In this document: positions 32,850 to 45,835 of the stretch, one piece after another | How positions within the stretch are numbered: the first letter of the stretch is position 1 | How the letters are laid out: each line of letters begins with the position of its first letter | From: Elephas maximus indicus | Taxonomy: Eukaryota; Chordata; Mammalia; Proboscidea; Elephantidae | Direction of reading: 5' to 3' | Assembly: GCF_024166365.1 (NCBI RefSeq) | Contig: NC_064843.1 | Location: 61,528,532-61,592,531, forward strand | Length of the DNA stretch: 64,000 nucleotides | Program-made: the position numbers and the translations under genes | Notes under the pieces: generated by a model | The model's database searches: none | The model's input: the letters and a program-made list of their open reading frames with translations, nothing else | Told to the model about the DNA's origin: nothing

Positions 32850-35800
32850 GACTTATTTCTGCATCTCATGATTTCAGCAAGGATTTAAGAGAGAGCTTTT
32901 GATGTTTTTTAAAAAGCGAAATTTTTTTGAAGAAAAAAACAAACACCATCCCTAGGGTTGTGGATTTCTAGAGCTGACGCTGCACTGCTGGAGCCAGCCC
33001 TTCTGGCAGTTCCAGGGTGTAGCCAGCCTTCCAAATGGCTACCTGGAGCTGAAGTCCTGTTCCCATGAGTATGCTGGAAGGTAGGGTTAAAAGGAAGGCC
33101 GTGCACATCATTTTCGGAGAAACCTAGATAAGCGCCCACAACAATCTATCCTTTTAAACAAGGAGGTTTAGGAACATCACTTTAATTTAGGAAATCATAC
33201 ATTCCCTGACATTTTGGGGCTCAGTATAATACCAATTCTTCAAATAAATAAAGTGGGTAATTTTTGTCCCCTAGTTTAATTTTTTTTTTTTAATTTTTAA
33301 GTATCAACGAGAAGAAAGTAGAAATGATTTTACAGGTTCCCAAAGTAAGCGAAGCAAACCTATTCACATTTGGATTCAAGGGAAGTTAAGTAACTGGATT
33401 TGGGGTAAGGGCTCAGAAAGAATTTTCCAATCAGGTGACAAATGGAACACCATCTGTTTGGGGTATTAAATTTAATGCCAGGTAATTACACTGCTTTCCG
33501 TCAGGTGTCACTCAGCTCTTCTAAGACAAATTCTGATGCTCCTCGGTTAGTATTTTGAGTCATTTTCCTCTGTCGTTGAAACACCGGATGGAAAAGCTGT
33601 GCTCAGCATCGCAATTGCGTCTTCTCTTTTGTGGTGTGTTGTTGCTACTGTTTGAGGCCCCCTAAATCTTCCAGCATTCGCCCACCCTTCACAGTAAAGG
33701 GTCCACACCCCAGAAGGGTAGCTGGAGGGTGGGAAGGGCAGTCCAGGAGAACCTTGGAAGGGAAAATTGACTACAGCTCATTTTCAGATTTCTAGCCTAA
33801 AGTAAGAGCTTTGTGCGGAAGCAGGTTTAGGAGGCTCAGCTGTTAGGAACACTAAATACCCACTACCACGACCACCCTTCCCCCCCTTTGTGAGCATCTT
33901 GAAACAAACTCAGAATAACAATGAAGGGAAACCCTTACAGGTAAGCTGCCTCCTGAACAAACTGCCCGTCTTGTTTTTTCGCTGACGACCCCGTATCTTA
34001 CCCTTTGGGAAGCTTGGGAAGACACAAGCTTAGCGCTGGCCGAGTATAAAAGCACAGGGACAAAGCAGCGCTTAGAATACCCAAAAACTTTGAGTGAAAC
34101 AAACCCCCCCAAATTTGTAGGCTCAGGGCTGTTCCTTGGAGCAACAATAATATGACAATTTTTAAAATTTTCTCTCCGAATTACATCATACATTAAAAAA
34201 TTCTCCAAACTGAGAGTCAGTGTATGTTATATGCCAATCAAAAGTGTCCTTAAACCCCGATGGCCACACACCATCAAGGCCTGCTGCAGGAACCGTGCCT
34301 TGTCACACATCTGCTCTGGGCTCACTGCTTTACTTGTCCCTAAACACAAAGCAAGAATTCACCCAAGATCCACCTTTAGGAAGGTAAATCTAACACGGTT
34401 GTTCACAAACATGCGCCTTCGTTCCCTGTGGAAGTTTATTTTGATAGACCATATATACCTTTGCTAAAATGAAACCAAAATTTCACTTAACCCAAAACCA
34501 ACCTTATGTGACATATTAAATGAAATCGTATAGCAAATGGAATATATTAAAATTGACTAAACAATGTAAAAGAAATAGAAAAACTGATCAATTTATTTCA
34601 ACATAACGCAATATGAGTTAGCAGAACATTCCACAGAAAGGAAATCTGATGCTCTCTCTCTCTCTTTTTTTTTTAAATGCCTCCCTGGAGAATAAGTTCA
34701 CAGGGGTTCCCATTATAGAATACCAAGTTCAACTCACCTATTTTACAAATATGCAAGGATGTTGCAGACACCCTGTGTGTTCTGAAGTTGCTCCTGGCTT
34801 GGAAGGCCATGCATGGCACCTGGTCCAAGATTCCCACTTCACCCCACAGGAAGGTTCTGGTGCTGAGAGGGGCTAGGGGGCCAGGGAAAAATAACCAGAC
34901 AAGGAGGGAGGAGCTAAAGGAGGGAGCAAATAAAAGAAGGCAGTGTTGTTCCTCCTTCTCTCCAGGGGCTTCCAACAAGAGCGGACCATCTTCCCTCCAA
35001 CAGTGGCCCCAGTCTCCACCTGACTCCATTTTCACACGCATGGGGTGTCAGAAAAAGCAAATGGCTGTTCAGCTCTCCCCTGGTTCCTAAGTGGGCCTGC
35101 AACCCAAAGGGCCACAAGACATACTGGTTCAGCCCTTTCTTTGGGGGCACGTTTCCTGCTGGCTCCTGGCTGCTGGCCTTGCCTTCCTATGTAGGCCCAG
35201 AGAAATTGGGCCTCTTAACACCCCTCCGAGCAAGAACATTGTGTAGAAGTGATTTACCTGGGAGAGCATTTTCAAAAGCGTATATTGTCGAGGCACTCAT
35301 TCCTTCTGTTTAGCATCATCAGTGAGATGCTCAGAATATACCTGGATCCCGCATTTCAGAAGAGCCGGGAGGCGGGTCACTGGCTCAGTCTGGAGCAGCC
35401 CAGGTCACACTATGGAGGCAACGCTGGAGGGTGACTTGTGAGCCCTCTAAACACGGCCAGAGGTTCAGCAGCTGCCCATGATGATTCATGTCGATGGGGC
35501 AGAGCAGAAACAAATCCTCAAGATGAACGCTGGCACATGTTTGGGGTGGCCTGCAAAGACCTGGGTGCACAGGAACAGGGCAGCACTAGCCACCAGATAG
35601 CTGTTTCCTGGTGTGTCTGTGCCCAGGTGCTGCTGATGGGTGCCCAACATCTGCCTTCATTTGCTCTGCTGCAGCCCCATACCGCCCATCCCCTTCCACC
35701 AGCAGACCTCCCACCCCTCTTAGACTTTTTTCCACAGTCATCCACAGAGTCTTCAAATGAAACAAGACTCTTGACAATCCTAGTGACTACATGAAAGTAT

Positions 35801-35885
35801 AGAAATCCTTCACCTACCAACCGTCTTGCAAAAGAGAAAGGGCCTAGAATAAGAGTTTGGCAATCTCCCTGGCTTTGAGTCTCTT
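32850..35885. other. Intergenic sequence downstream of INSM1
   Basis: No gene and no recognised repeat, apart from T-rich and CT-rich patches near 33280 and 34655. The open frames here are short and have no domain. Confidence 0.5.
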
Positions 35886-36057
35886 GGCTTTCCTTGGGTG
35901 GTGCAATTGGTTAAGTGCTTAACTGCTGACCAAAAGGTTGGTGGTTTAGACCCATCCAGAGGCACTTCAGAAAAAAGGCCTGGTGATCTGTTTCTGAAAG
36001 GTCACAGCTTTGAGAACCCTGCGAAGTTCTACTGTACACACATGGGGCCACCACAGC
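35886..36057 (+). mobile_element. AfroSINE
   Basis: TTCCTTGGGTGGTGCAATTG head, GACCAAAAGGTTGGTGGTTT B-box region, GAAAGGTCACAGCTTTGAG middle, ACACACATGGGGCCACC end. The tail is truncated. Confidence 0.88.
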
Positions 36058-36754
36058 TGGCTTGGTTTTTGGTTTCTTGGCTTGGGTTTCTCTACTTGTC
36101 CGTAAACCAGAGACCACATTCCTAGCACATGTCTTAAGATGTGCTGAGCCTTCATGGGGCACATGATAAGGATTGAGGCTGAGATGAAGGGCAGTGAGGA
36201 CCCCAAAAGAAGCCCTGCTGCCAAAAGAGCAGACAGAAAACCTCTTCTCTGAAGTGCTGCCCTGTGCCGCTGAGAATTAGTAACAAATCCACTGGCTTGT
36301 GGCTGGCTTACTTGAGTAAAACTAGTTTTTTTTTGTTTTGTTTTGTTTTTTCCAGAAGGGATATTTTGGTCTTGTAGGGAAGTTTGCTGGCAAGTAGACC
36401 CTAGTGTACAGGGTAAGCTGTGACAACCAGTTTGTTTATCACAGGGCCAGGATAAGTTACAGGTCGTTTTTTGATGGTTAGGGAAACCTACAGAGTTTGA
36501 GAACTAAAGAAACAATTTGTGGAATGTAGAGAACAGAAAGGAGGAAACTGAGTTGCACAGTGAGACCCACAAGGTGGCAAAACGTGCCAGTATGAGAGAT
36601 TCAATTAAAGAACAACATACAAGTGTATTGATTCCATTTGTTTGCCAAGGTTGTACCAAAGATCAGAGCATAAGATGGCGGCATGAAGATGTTCAGTTTC
36701 TAGTCCTAAATTATGGAGACATCTGCTTGGTGTTTTGGCAATATAACCCAAACA

Positions 36755-37017
36755 GAATGAAATGTTGCCCAGTCTTGCATCGTCTTCATGATCGTTGGTA
36801 TGCCAGAGCCTATAGTTTTGGTTATTGTGTCAATTCCTCTCACTGAGAATTTCCCTCGTTTTTGATGACCCTCTACTTTACCAAACATGAAGTCCATTTC
36901 TAGTGACTGGTTTTTGCTAATCACTCATCCGAAGTAAGTGAGTCGAAGTCTTGCCATTCTCACTACTGAGTAGGATCCCTGTTGTATTTCTTCTATGACT
37001 GATCTGTTCAGTCTCCT
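36755..37017 (-). mobile_element. RTE LINE 3' fragment, minus strand, outer copy
   Basis: Reverse complement of the RTE 3' region: GAATGAAATGTTGCCCAGTC, CTCTACTTTACCAAACATGA, AGTGACTGGTTTTTGCTAAT. It lacks the extreme 3' tail and is directly abutted by a second RTE copy. Confidence 0.75.
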
Positions 37018-37455
37018 GGTTGTTGTTGTTAGGTGCTGTCCAGTCGGTTCTGACTCATAGCAACCCTAGGTACAACAGAATGAAACACCATCCTCACGAT
37101 CGTTGTTATGCTTGAGCCCATTGCTGCAGCCGCTGTATCAATCCATCTTGGTATATTCAATATTCTCTGTCAACACCACAATTTAAATGTATCAATTCTC
37201 CTTCTGTCTTCCTTTTTTCATTGTCCAGTTTTCACATGCATATGAGGCAGTCGAAGAGACCTTAGTCATAAAAGAAACATCTTTGCTTCTGAAAACTTTA
37301 AAAAAGGTCTTTTGCAGCAGATTTGCCCAATGCAATATATTGTTTGATTTCTTATCTGCTTACCGGGTGCTGATCATTGATCTAAGTAGAATGAAATTGT
37401 TGACAACTTCAATTTTTTCCTCATTTATCATGATGTCGTTTATTTGTCCAAAACC
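37018..37455 (-). mobile_element. RTE LINE 3' end, minus strand
   Basis: It starts with the reversed RTE tail (GTTGTTGTTGTTAGGTGCTG, CAGTCGGTTCTGACTCATAG) and runs through the reverse complement of the C-terminal coding region to TCATGATGTCGTTTATTTGT. Compared with the copy at 13820-14424, about 150 bases of the 3' region are deleted near 37155. Confidence 0.88.
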
Positions 37456-38879
37456 TGAAAGTTATAACCTAAAAATCCCACCCAGAGTTTGGGCGAAGAA
37501 CAGCCAAACGCACCTTCCAATTACTTCCCATTTTATGTATTATGTATTTATGTTTTTTCTATTACCAATCTGCAGCACCAAATTACCAGTACTCAGAGGG
37601 AAAGTCTGGTTCACTGGCCACTCCTGGGTTGTAAGATGGCGACTGTCTCCAACAGACACATCAACAACACAGAAAAGTTCAGACATGAGAACTGTCTCTG
37701 TAAGGTAAGGAGACCTGGTCACAGGGCCATGGGACCATGCCCACCCAGAGGCCCGGGGATAAAGAACTGCTCACAAACTCCCAGAGTGGAGAGATGGTCT
37801 TCGAGGGATTGTGGTCAGCAGGGATGGATGGCCCAATAAGCAAAGTAAGCACATGGTTATTGCATCAACAAAGCAGGGGCACCAGTTGTCCAAAGCAAAG
37901 GCCCATAGATACAAGTAGACAGGACACAAGGAAAAGCGAGTGCCACAGTGGAAGGGAACTAGCAGGGCACTAAAAGAAAGTGATATCATTTTATAAATAT
38001 TGTATATGATACCGATTATATTTTCCTCTTCATTTTGGACCCATCAGGTATAACCTCACATTCAGTTCTCTCTCGTCAACCGTGTAAGAACGCACCCTTG
38101 GACTATAATCACATGACTTGTGACGTCTTCAGATTGAACATACCCTTATGTTTGTATCATGCTCCGTTCGTTCATTCTGTCCCCCTCTGAGCATCAGCAG
38201 TAGTCCAATGAGCTGTGAAGACACAGAATCAAAGGATGGAGTGTGAGCACACAAGGTTTTAAGTATTATTTCAAGATGAAAAACACTTGTGGAGGTCTGG
38301 GAAGAGCCTACCAGTGAACATCATACGACAAACGAATGGAATTATTTCCAACTGCCTTATATTATTTCTTCTGACTATCTCAGACCTGAAGAACAAAGTT
38401 ACAGGTTTCAAATCAATTTCTTTTTATTTACCAATTTTCAAAAATAAATTTTCGTGTCAATGACCACATTTAAATGCAAATTTTATTTGATAAATTGTAC
38501 TTGTTTTATAAATGTTATTAATTTTCAATACTTCAAATGTATTTGCTATGGTAGAACCAAATTTAAAAAGTGACATAATTTTATGCCCAGGGAAAATGAA
38601 TTGGCAACAATTAAGTGGAGTGCAAAAACAAAAGCTCACAGAAGAGAAACAAAATTTGTGAATCCCTAAAGACAATTCCAAAATTAACTTCCTTTTTAAA
38701 ATGTATTGAATCAGAAAAGACTTCTTCCATTGAAAGCTGCAGTTAAAGGTTATTGGGTGCAAATCATTGTACTAGTACCATTAGTGAAGAAATGACTAAC
38801 AGCAATATGAATATAACTGAATTTGTTCCAAATTCTGCATCCATTCCTTGCTGTAGTATGTAAAAAAAAGAAAAAAAGT
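37456..38879. other. Intergenic, nothing recognised
   Basis: AT-rich in its second half. No family or gene was identified. Confidence 0.4.
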
Positions 38880-41090
38880 AATAATGGTATAGAAAGTGAA
38901 ACTATTTTAGAATCTGAAGTTGTCGCATCTGTGCACCACATAATAACAGGAATACAGATCCTACTTTGCGTAATTATTTTTCTTCTAATGATGTAAATTA
39001 TTCAATCAAAAGCAGGCCAAGTGACTGTCAACATCATGGTGGACCATTTGAAAATTCATGTCAAAACTTTCTGGATGGTAAACAAACCAAGTTCTATAGC
39101 CGGAATACATTTCTAGGGTTCAAAGCTAATGGTAAAAATCATAAGAGGGAGTGGCTACTGTATTCTCTATCATTTGGCTCTGTATATTGTTTTGTTTGCA
39201 AACTACTCAGTCTTAAATCATTTAATTCTTGATTTACTACAGATGGATTTAGAGATTGGCACAACTCTAATATGATAAACACGAAAACAGTTCAATTCAC
39301 AGAGATCATGTGTTGTCATATTTAAAATGGAGGCCTGGTTTTGGCTTAACTCATGAACTGGAAACACAAATTAACGAAGAACATAAGTATTAGAAAGCCA
39401 TTTTGCAACAAGTTGTTGCTGTCACTGTAACAATTGCTGAACATGGACTATCTTTTCAAGGAAGAAATGAAGTATTTGGATCACCACAAAATAGAAATTG
39501 TTTGGGTTTACTTGAACTTGTTGCTCAGTTGGATCCATTTTTAGTAGGTCATATCTCAAAATACAGCAACACAGGAAAGGGCAACCCATCTTATACGTCT
39601 AAAATGTGTGAGGAATTCATAAGCTTAATAAGTGAGAAGTTCTATCAACTATTTTCAGTGAAACAAGTATAGCTCAATATTTCAGTTTGTCTGTAGACTC
39701 TACTCCTGTCTTCTCATACAGGTCAGCTAAGTATTGTTTTAAGATAGTATCTTCAACAGATGGAAACTTGGGGAAGCATTTATCACATTTACTAGCTTAA
39801 AAAGTCATACTAGTAAAGAAATTGCAGATCAAGTACTTTACTATGTATGCGAAGTTTGCAAAATTGATTTTTCTAAGTGTGGAGGCCAGTCCTATGACAA
39901 TGTTGCCAATATGTCAGGGCATTACAAGGGCATGCAACGGAAGATTTTAGTAGGTAATGAATATGCCATTTTCATACCATGTGCTGTGCCTTCACTTAAT
40001 CTTGTAGGACGTAGCACAGTAGATTGTTGTTTGGAAATTGTTTTTTTTCCTACTGATCAGTTACTCTACACACATTTTGCTGCTTCTACTCCCTGGGTAC
40101 TCACTGATAGGCAGTTCATAAAACATATTTAAGCAAATGACCGAGTATTAAAATGTCTTTCTAATACACTTTGGGAAGGCATGCTGCAGCAATGAATGCA
40201 ATCCTGAATCGTACACTTAAATTCTAGATGCCTTGGAAAATATTACTGAAGACTAGACACAAAAAGGAGATACCAAAAGAGAAGCTGACCACATGGCCAA
40301 AAAAATGCAATGCTTGAATACGTATTTATATAGATTAGGTGGAATAATATATTGCAGCCTTTTCATCAGAGGAGGCAAGCTCTCCAAGATTCAGAAGTAA
40401 ATTTAAAGACACGCACAGATCTCTACCTGTCATTAATAGGGTATTTACACAATTTATGGGAGAAACACAACGAACCAAATTCAAGGAATTCACCGTCACA
40501 GAAGCATTAGAAACAAGTAAATGACAGAAGTGTTCCAGAAGTATCACCGAGTGCCAGAGATCAATTTCACGTAACCACATAGTACACCATCATTCATGCA
40601 CTTGAATCTTGCATAAAAAGAAGGGGGAAAAGTGTATGAAGTTCTTTCAAATTGATTTTCCTTCTTAAACTGCATCGCTATCCCTGATGAAGAATGCATG
40701 AAGGCATCCAAGAAATTAGAGCAGGCTTATCCCGATGACTTAAATACAAACTTTTACCGAGAAGTGTGACAATTTCATTCTTACGTGAGAACTAAGTTTA
40801 CAGATTCAAGTAAGACAAATTTTACTCATGTAGGCACGTACGGTCCCATAATAGAAGATAAAATACAATGCATATTTCCTAAGGTTGAAATTGCTTTACG
40901 CATATTCCTAATTTTAATGATCATAAACTGCACAACAGAATGTTCATTTTCATCCCCAAAGAGATTCAAGAAAGACTCAGTTCATTGTCCTTACTATGTA
41001 TGGAAGTAGATATTGTTCAGCAGCTTAATTGTGATGAAATCATTGAAGAACTTGTAAGAGCAAAAAATAGAAAGAAGTGGTTTTAATTAT
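38880..41090 (+). pseudogene. hAT-superfamily transposase relic (ZMYM1/DUF4371-like)
   Basis: In-order pieces of a hAT-type transposase-derived protein are readable in changing frames. An N-terminal TTF-type zinc-finger region lies at 38966-39232 (KREWLLYSLSFGSVYCFVCK). A DUF4371-like segment begins near 39403 (NCLGLLELVAQLDPF). The conserved GGQSYDNVANMSGHYKGMQ lies at about 39882-39938, followed by FIPCAVPSLNLVG. The hAT dimerisation region is near 40880-40985 (FPKVEIALRIF, then TECSFSSPKRFKKDS). The end, with QQLNCDEIIEELVRAKNRKK, is near 41085. Many stops and frameshifts separate these pieces, so it encodes no working protein. It may be a dead transposon or a retrocopy of a domesticated ZMYM-type gene. 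No poly(A) tail was confirmed. Confidence 0.8.
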
Positions 41091-41554
41091 AACATGTTAG
41101 AGAAGAAAGATCTATCTAAAAATAAAATACAGTAATTTGTTATATTTGTTTTCTGATCATTAAATTTTCTTTTATGACATCTTTTCATTTGTTCATTTGT
41201 AATTACAGTATTTATTACAAAACAAGCATCAAAACTGAAATAGAAGCCATTATATTATATAACTGATGAAAGTTAATTTTTTTGGTAGAAGATCAACAGA
41301 ATTTTACATTGATTGTTGAAACAACAAAGTTCACTAACTCATTTTCTTTATTGTAGCATATGTGGAATATTCTTTTTGTAGAAAATGTGGTATATAGTAA
41401 AAATCTTAGTACCCTATATCCACTAGAAGTTTTATAATCCAGTTCATCTCATTCTGCTAAAATGGCACTTTTGTGTTAAATATTTTTTTTTTATATACTG
41501 ATATAGTCCATTTAAAAAGAAGTTACATCATGGACAGCTAAGACACACAGACAC
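41091..41554. other. AT-rich flank of the hAT relic
   Basis: Contains AATAAAATACAG at 41120-41131, which could be the end of the hAT-derived transcript or element. Otherwise nothing was recognised. Confidence 0.35.
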
Positions 41555-41586
41555 CACATATATATACATACATACATATGTATGTA

Positions 41587-41622
<36 letters not shown>

Positions 41623-41632
41623 AATATATATA
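41555..41632. repeat. Compound (TACA/TATG/TG/TA)n microsatellite
   Basis: ATACATACATATGTATGTAT followed by TG and TA dinucleotide runs, directly before an AfroSINE. Confidence 0.93.
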
Positions 41633-41636
41633 TATC

Positions 41637-41793
41637 CCCAAAAAACCTGTTGCCGTCAAGTCGATTCTGACTCATAGCGACCCTATAGGGCAGAGTAGAA
41701 CTGTCCCATAGGATTTCCAAGAAACAGTTGATGGATTCGAACTGCTGACCTTTTGGTTAGCAGCCGTAGCTCTTAATCAATATGCCACCAGGG
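41637..41793 (-). mobile_element. AfroSINE, minus strand
   Basis: Reverse complement form: CTGTTGCCGTCAAGTCGATT, CCCTATAGGGCAGAGTAGAA, CTGACCTTTTGGTTAGCAGC, ATATGCCACCAGGGT. Confidence 0.93.
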
Positions 41794-43664
41794 TATACAG
41801 ATGTGTATATATAACTCACATATCCCATTCAAATGCCCAAGTAGAGAAGAGGGCACCACAGGTTATCAGTGTTTAGGGCCCTCACATGCCTTTGTCTGGT
41901 TTTGGCTCTAAGTCCTGGGGCACCTGCATCCTAGAGTTTATCCGTCCCGCTGGCACCTTGGTCAGCCAAGGCTTCAGAGAGAGGCTGCGTATAGGAAGAA
42001 GAGGCCAGAGAAGATGGCACTACCTGTCCAGCGACTTCTATGAGTAGGGAAATCTTTTTTTCACCAGGAAAATTAAGGAACTACTGCCTCCTTCTGAGGT
42101 TGCTAGGGAAACAAATAATTCTCAACTGGTTTATCAACATCCCTTCATCTTGTGCAAACAACCACCTACAAGTTTTGGTGTCATCAAGGCAATTTCACAA
42201 CCAAGAGGATTTTCTGAAAATGAAACAGTCCTGTTTCTTTGGACACATTCCTTATGAGGAACTGCAGAGGGAAATTACTGCAGAGCACACTGGGCCTCAA
42301 AAGTGACAGGGCACAAGGAGAGGTATCACCAGCAAGAAACTTGTGATGAACCTTTGGGGTAAAAGGAATTGATTTCTCACAACTTGGTGAAAGAAATGAC
42401 TCAACTTACAAATTTACCATTTACTGTTATTTCTTGGTTGTTGTTAAGACTTGATATGCTTCTCAGAATCAGAGAGCATATTTAAACTTAGGATTTGAAG
42501 TCAGTTAACATATTTTCACTAACCCAAACACACACCCCTTCATCTCTTAAGACCCAACAGTCATCATCTCGTCTACCACATACTTCTGTTGTGGGTTTGC
42601 TTTGCTGCATCTGGAAAGCTGAATATCCAGGACTCACAGGCTTCCTTCTGGAAGCATACATGGTGAGCAGATGGGTGAAGGAATGAATGCATTCATATTT
42701 GTTTTGTTTGATGATGTCTGTGCTGTGTGGTCCTCCTGGAGGCATTTACACACAAAGCCTCCTGATGTCTTTTCTTTAGCTTATCGTGTAAGCCCACACT
42801 AACGGGACATACTGTTCTTAGAACATTCACTATATTGAAATCAAACCTATAGAATGTCTACTGACAGCCTGAGCACATTCTAAGGTGTCATTATTAAGAG
42901 CCAGTGTTCCAAGCATAACATATTCACATCTTTCAGTGGTACCAACGTCCATAAGAAGCTTGCCAATACACCTTCCACTCATAGTTCACTGGTACTTCTT
43001 CCTCTCATTAGAACCTGGCTGCTCTCTTGTTCCTGTCATGTGGTTTGAACCAGTAGACTAAGTATCATGCAAAAGGAAAATAATGATGCCGGAAACTTCA
43101 ACTTGAAGTCATTATTCTCCTCTTTCACTCATCAGAGAAGGTTCTTTCATTTGAATGCAACATCTGCTTCATCTCTTTTGTTGTGATGCAATGCCCTCTT
43201 CTCAAATGCCACAGCCAGGTGACTGCCACACCTGACAGTGACAGGAATGGTGGAGTCAAATCTGGTAGGAAGCAGAGGAGGTGCTGGTGCATGAAGGGCC
43301 AGGCTTCAGAGGTTGAGAAGAGGAGGAGGGAAAAGATGAAAATAATTAGGCTAGAATTTCCTTCCAGCACAAAGAACAGAAAAAGACGGGACTTATACTG
43401 AAATGCACACACACAATATTGCCATTTCAAAGCTTGTAGCACAATTGGTTGCAGCTCTTATCTGTCGCTATCTGTTCTACCCTATTAGCAAAAAGCAAGC
43501 CTTTCACCATTCTAGAATACCACCACCAAAGGGTTATTAGTAGGAGAAGGGCAGAAGCCTATAGGAGTGGTGTACATAAGAATGATTAAACTGAAAACTG
43601 TTGAGGACAATGGGATATGAGCCAAATCACAGTCTCTGGGTGTCCAAATGGGAATAGAATCAAG
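41794..43664. other. Intergenic, nothing recognised
   Basis: No gene or repeat family identified. The 88-codon frame at 42040-42306 has no known domain. Confidence 0.4.
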
Positions 43665-44062
43665 CTGCTGTTGTTCGTTGCCATCTAGTTGGCTCTGACT
43701 CATGGTGACTCCATGTACAACAGAACAAAATGTTACCTGATCCTGCACCATCTCCATTATTGTTGGTATGCTGTGTCCATTGGTGCAGTCACTGTGTATT
43801 TTGAGTGCCTTTCAGCCTAAGGGCTCATCTTCCACCACTGTATTAGACAATCTCCTATGGTGATCCATAGGGTTTTCACTGGCTAATTTTTGGAAGTAGA
43901 TTGCCAGGCTCTTTTTCAACTCTGTCTTAGTCTGGAACCTTCACTGAAACCTGTCCACCATGGGTGACCCTCCCGATATTTGAAATACCAATGGTACAGC
44001 TCCTAGCATCATAGCAACATACGAGCCGCCATAGTATGATACACAGGTGGTGGAGAATCATG
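43665..44062 (-). mobile_element. RTE-related SINE, minus strand
   Basis: It starts with the reversed RTE/AfroSINE tail (GCTGTTGTTCGTTGCCATCT, CTAGTTGGCTCTGACTCATG). It continues in a block not seen in the other AfroSINEs: CATAGGGTTTTCACTGGCTA, AAACCTGTCCACCATGGGTG, CATAGCAACATACGAGCCGC. This is a different SINE family that shares the RTE tail. Confidence 0.7.
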
Positions 44063-44279
44063 CTAGATCGCATCAAATATTTTAATCCTGACACCACAAA
44101 TGAATACATTCTTTTTTTTTTCCCCCTCCTCTCTTTGAATGGGAGCTCTTTATTGCTTCTTTGGATAACTTCCTGAGGGTTTTCTTATGAATATTCTTGA
44201 CAAATCACTAAGTATAATTTATAGCTTTAAATCATTTTAATGAAATGTTTACAAAATAAATATTTCAAAGTTATATCAA

Positions 44280-45060
44280 AAAACTTTTTGCTCCTGGGGA
44301 CCATGGTCTCAGGGGACATCTAGCTCAATTGGCATAACACATTCTATAAAGAAAATGTTCTACACCCTACTGTGGTGAGTAACAACTGGGGTCTTAAAAG
44401 CCTTCAAGCAGCCATCTAAGACACGTTTATTGGTCCCATCCTGGCTGGAGGAAAGGAGAATGGAAGAAGATCAAAGACACAAGGGAAAGATTAGTCTAAA
44501 GGACTAATGGACCACAACCTCCACCAGACTGAGCCCAGAACAACCGGATGGTACCAGGTTACCAAGACCGACTGCTCTGGCAGGGATCACCACAGAAGGT
44601 CTCATACAGAGTGGGAGAAAAATGTAGAGCAAGATTGAAATTCGCGCGCACACACACAAAAAAGACCAGGCTTGCTCGTCTGACAGAGACTGAAGAAACC
44701 CGAAGAGTATGGCCCCGAACACACTTTTAACTCAGTACTGAAGTCATTCCTGAGATTCACCCTTCAGCCAAAGATTAGACAGGTCTAAGGGGCCAACAAT
44801 AACACATGTGAGAGATGTGTTTCATAGTTCAATCATGTATACAAGACTAACGGGCACACCAGTCCAAAAGAAAAGACAAGAAGGCAGGAAGGGATAGGAA
44901 AACTGGATGAATGGAAACAGGAAAACTGGGGTGGAGAAGGGAGAGAGTTGGCACATCCTGGGGTTGGCAACCAATGTCACAAAACAATCTGTGCATTAAC
45001 TGTTTAATGAGAAACTAATTTGCTCTGTAAACTTTCACCTAAATCACAAAACAAAAAATT
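44280..45060 (+). mobile_element. LINE 3'-end fragment (afrotherian L1 3' UTR type)
   Basis: The sequence ATGAGAAACTAATTTGCTCT ... AAATCACAAAACAAAAAA looks like a polyadenylated LINE 3' end. The flanks ACTTTTTGCT (about 44282) and ATTTTTGCT (about 45056) could be an imperfect target-site duplication. No coding sequence is left. Confidence 0.6.
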
Positions 45061-45284
45061 TTTGCTGTATTAGCCATAGAGAAAACTATGTTTTCCCCCA
45101 GAGCATTTTAAAAATTTGGTAGTTTAGATTAAAGAGGGCCCAAAATAATTAAATGCGTGTTATAGCTACCTTGATTTTTTGTAGCAGGAAGTGTGATCTT
45201 ACACCTCCTATGATTATCCTGAGATTCCAGAATTGTTGCTACCACTGTCGTACTTTACTATCTCTATCATTAATAATAGAAAAG

Positions 45285-45475
45285 GCCAAATCAGGCCATG
45301 CGCCTGTTTTTGTAAGTCAAGTTTTATTGGAAGACAACCACGCCATTCAGTTACATATTGTCTATGTCTGCTTTCATACTATGAAGGAAGAATCGAGTAG
45401 TTGTGACAGACTGAATGGCTTACAAAGTCTACAATATTTACTTTACAGAAAAAGTTTATTGAATCCTGACCTAGG
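45285..45475 (-). mobile_element. Ancient hAT-group non-autonomous DNA transposon
   Basis: The phrases AAGTTTTATTGGAAGACAACCACGCC-like (split here), TATTGTCTATGTCTGCTTTC, AGTAGTTGTGACAGACTGAA and TTTACAGAAAAAGTTTATTG match the reverse complement of a common mammalian hAT-derived repeat. Its other strand begins GGTCGGCAAACTTTTTCTGT. The family name is not given because I am unsure of it. Confidence 0.6.
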
Positions 45476-45824
45476 CAATAAAATTGTGTAATAATGTTTT
45501 GTAGATCACCTATATTTCTGCCTTTAATTAGATGGAAACTTGGTCCTTACAAAAATTGTGCTTTGCTCAGTTTTGCATTGAGTGTTGCAAATTCAACAAT
45601 TCAGCATACACAATTTTTGAAAATTGTAAAATCGAGTACCACTGTTTTTACACATACCACCACCTCAGGTACCATGTTTTCTTCCCCAATTGTTTAAATA
45701 AAAAATTCACTGGTTTTGCTGAAAGTAGGAAACTGTCTCCAAGATAGTTTCATTAATACAGTTAATGGTCGTAGGAACTGACAATTATAGCAGCTCTCAG
45801 GCAACACATAAATTCTTACCTGTT

Positions 45825-45835
45825 AAGTCAGCCAC
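45825..45835 (+). repeat. Target-site duplication, left copy
   Basis: AAGTCAGCCAC, identical to 47390-47400 on the other side of the RTE insertion. Confidence 0.9.

Noticed and set aside
42040..42306. 88-codon frame beginning MSREIFFSPGKL
   Set aside because: No known domain and no promoter or splice context; could be chance.
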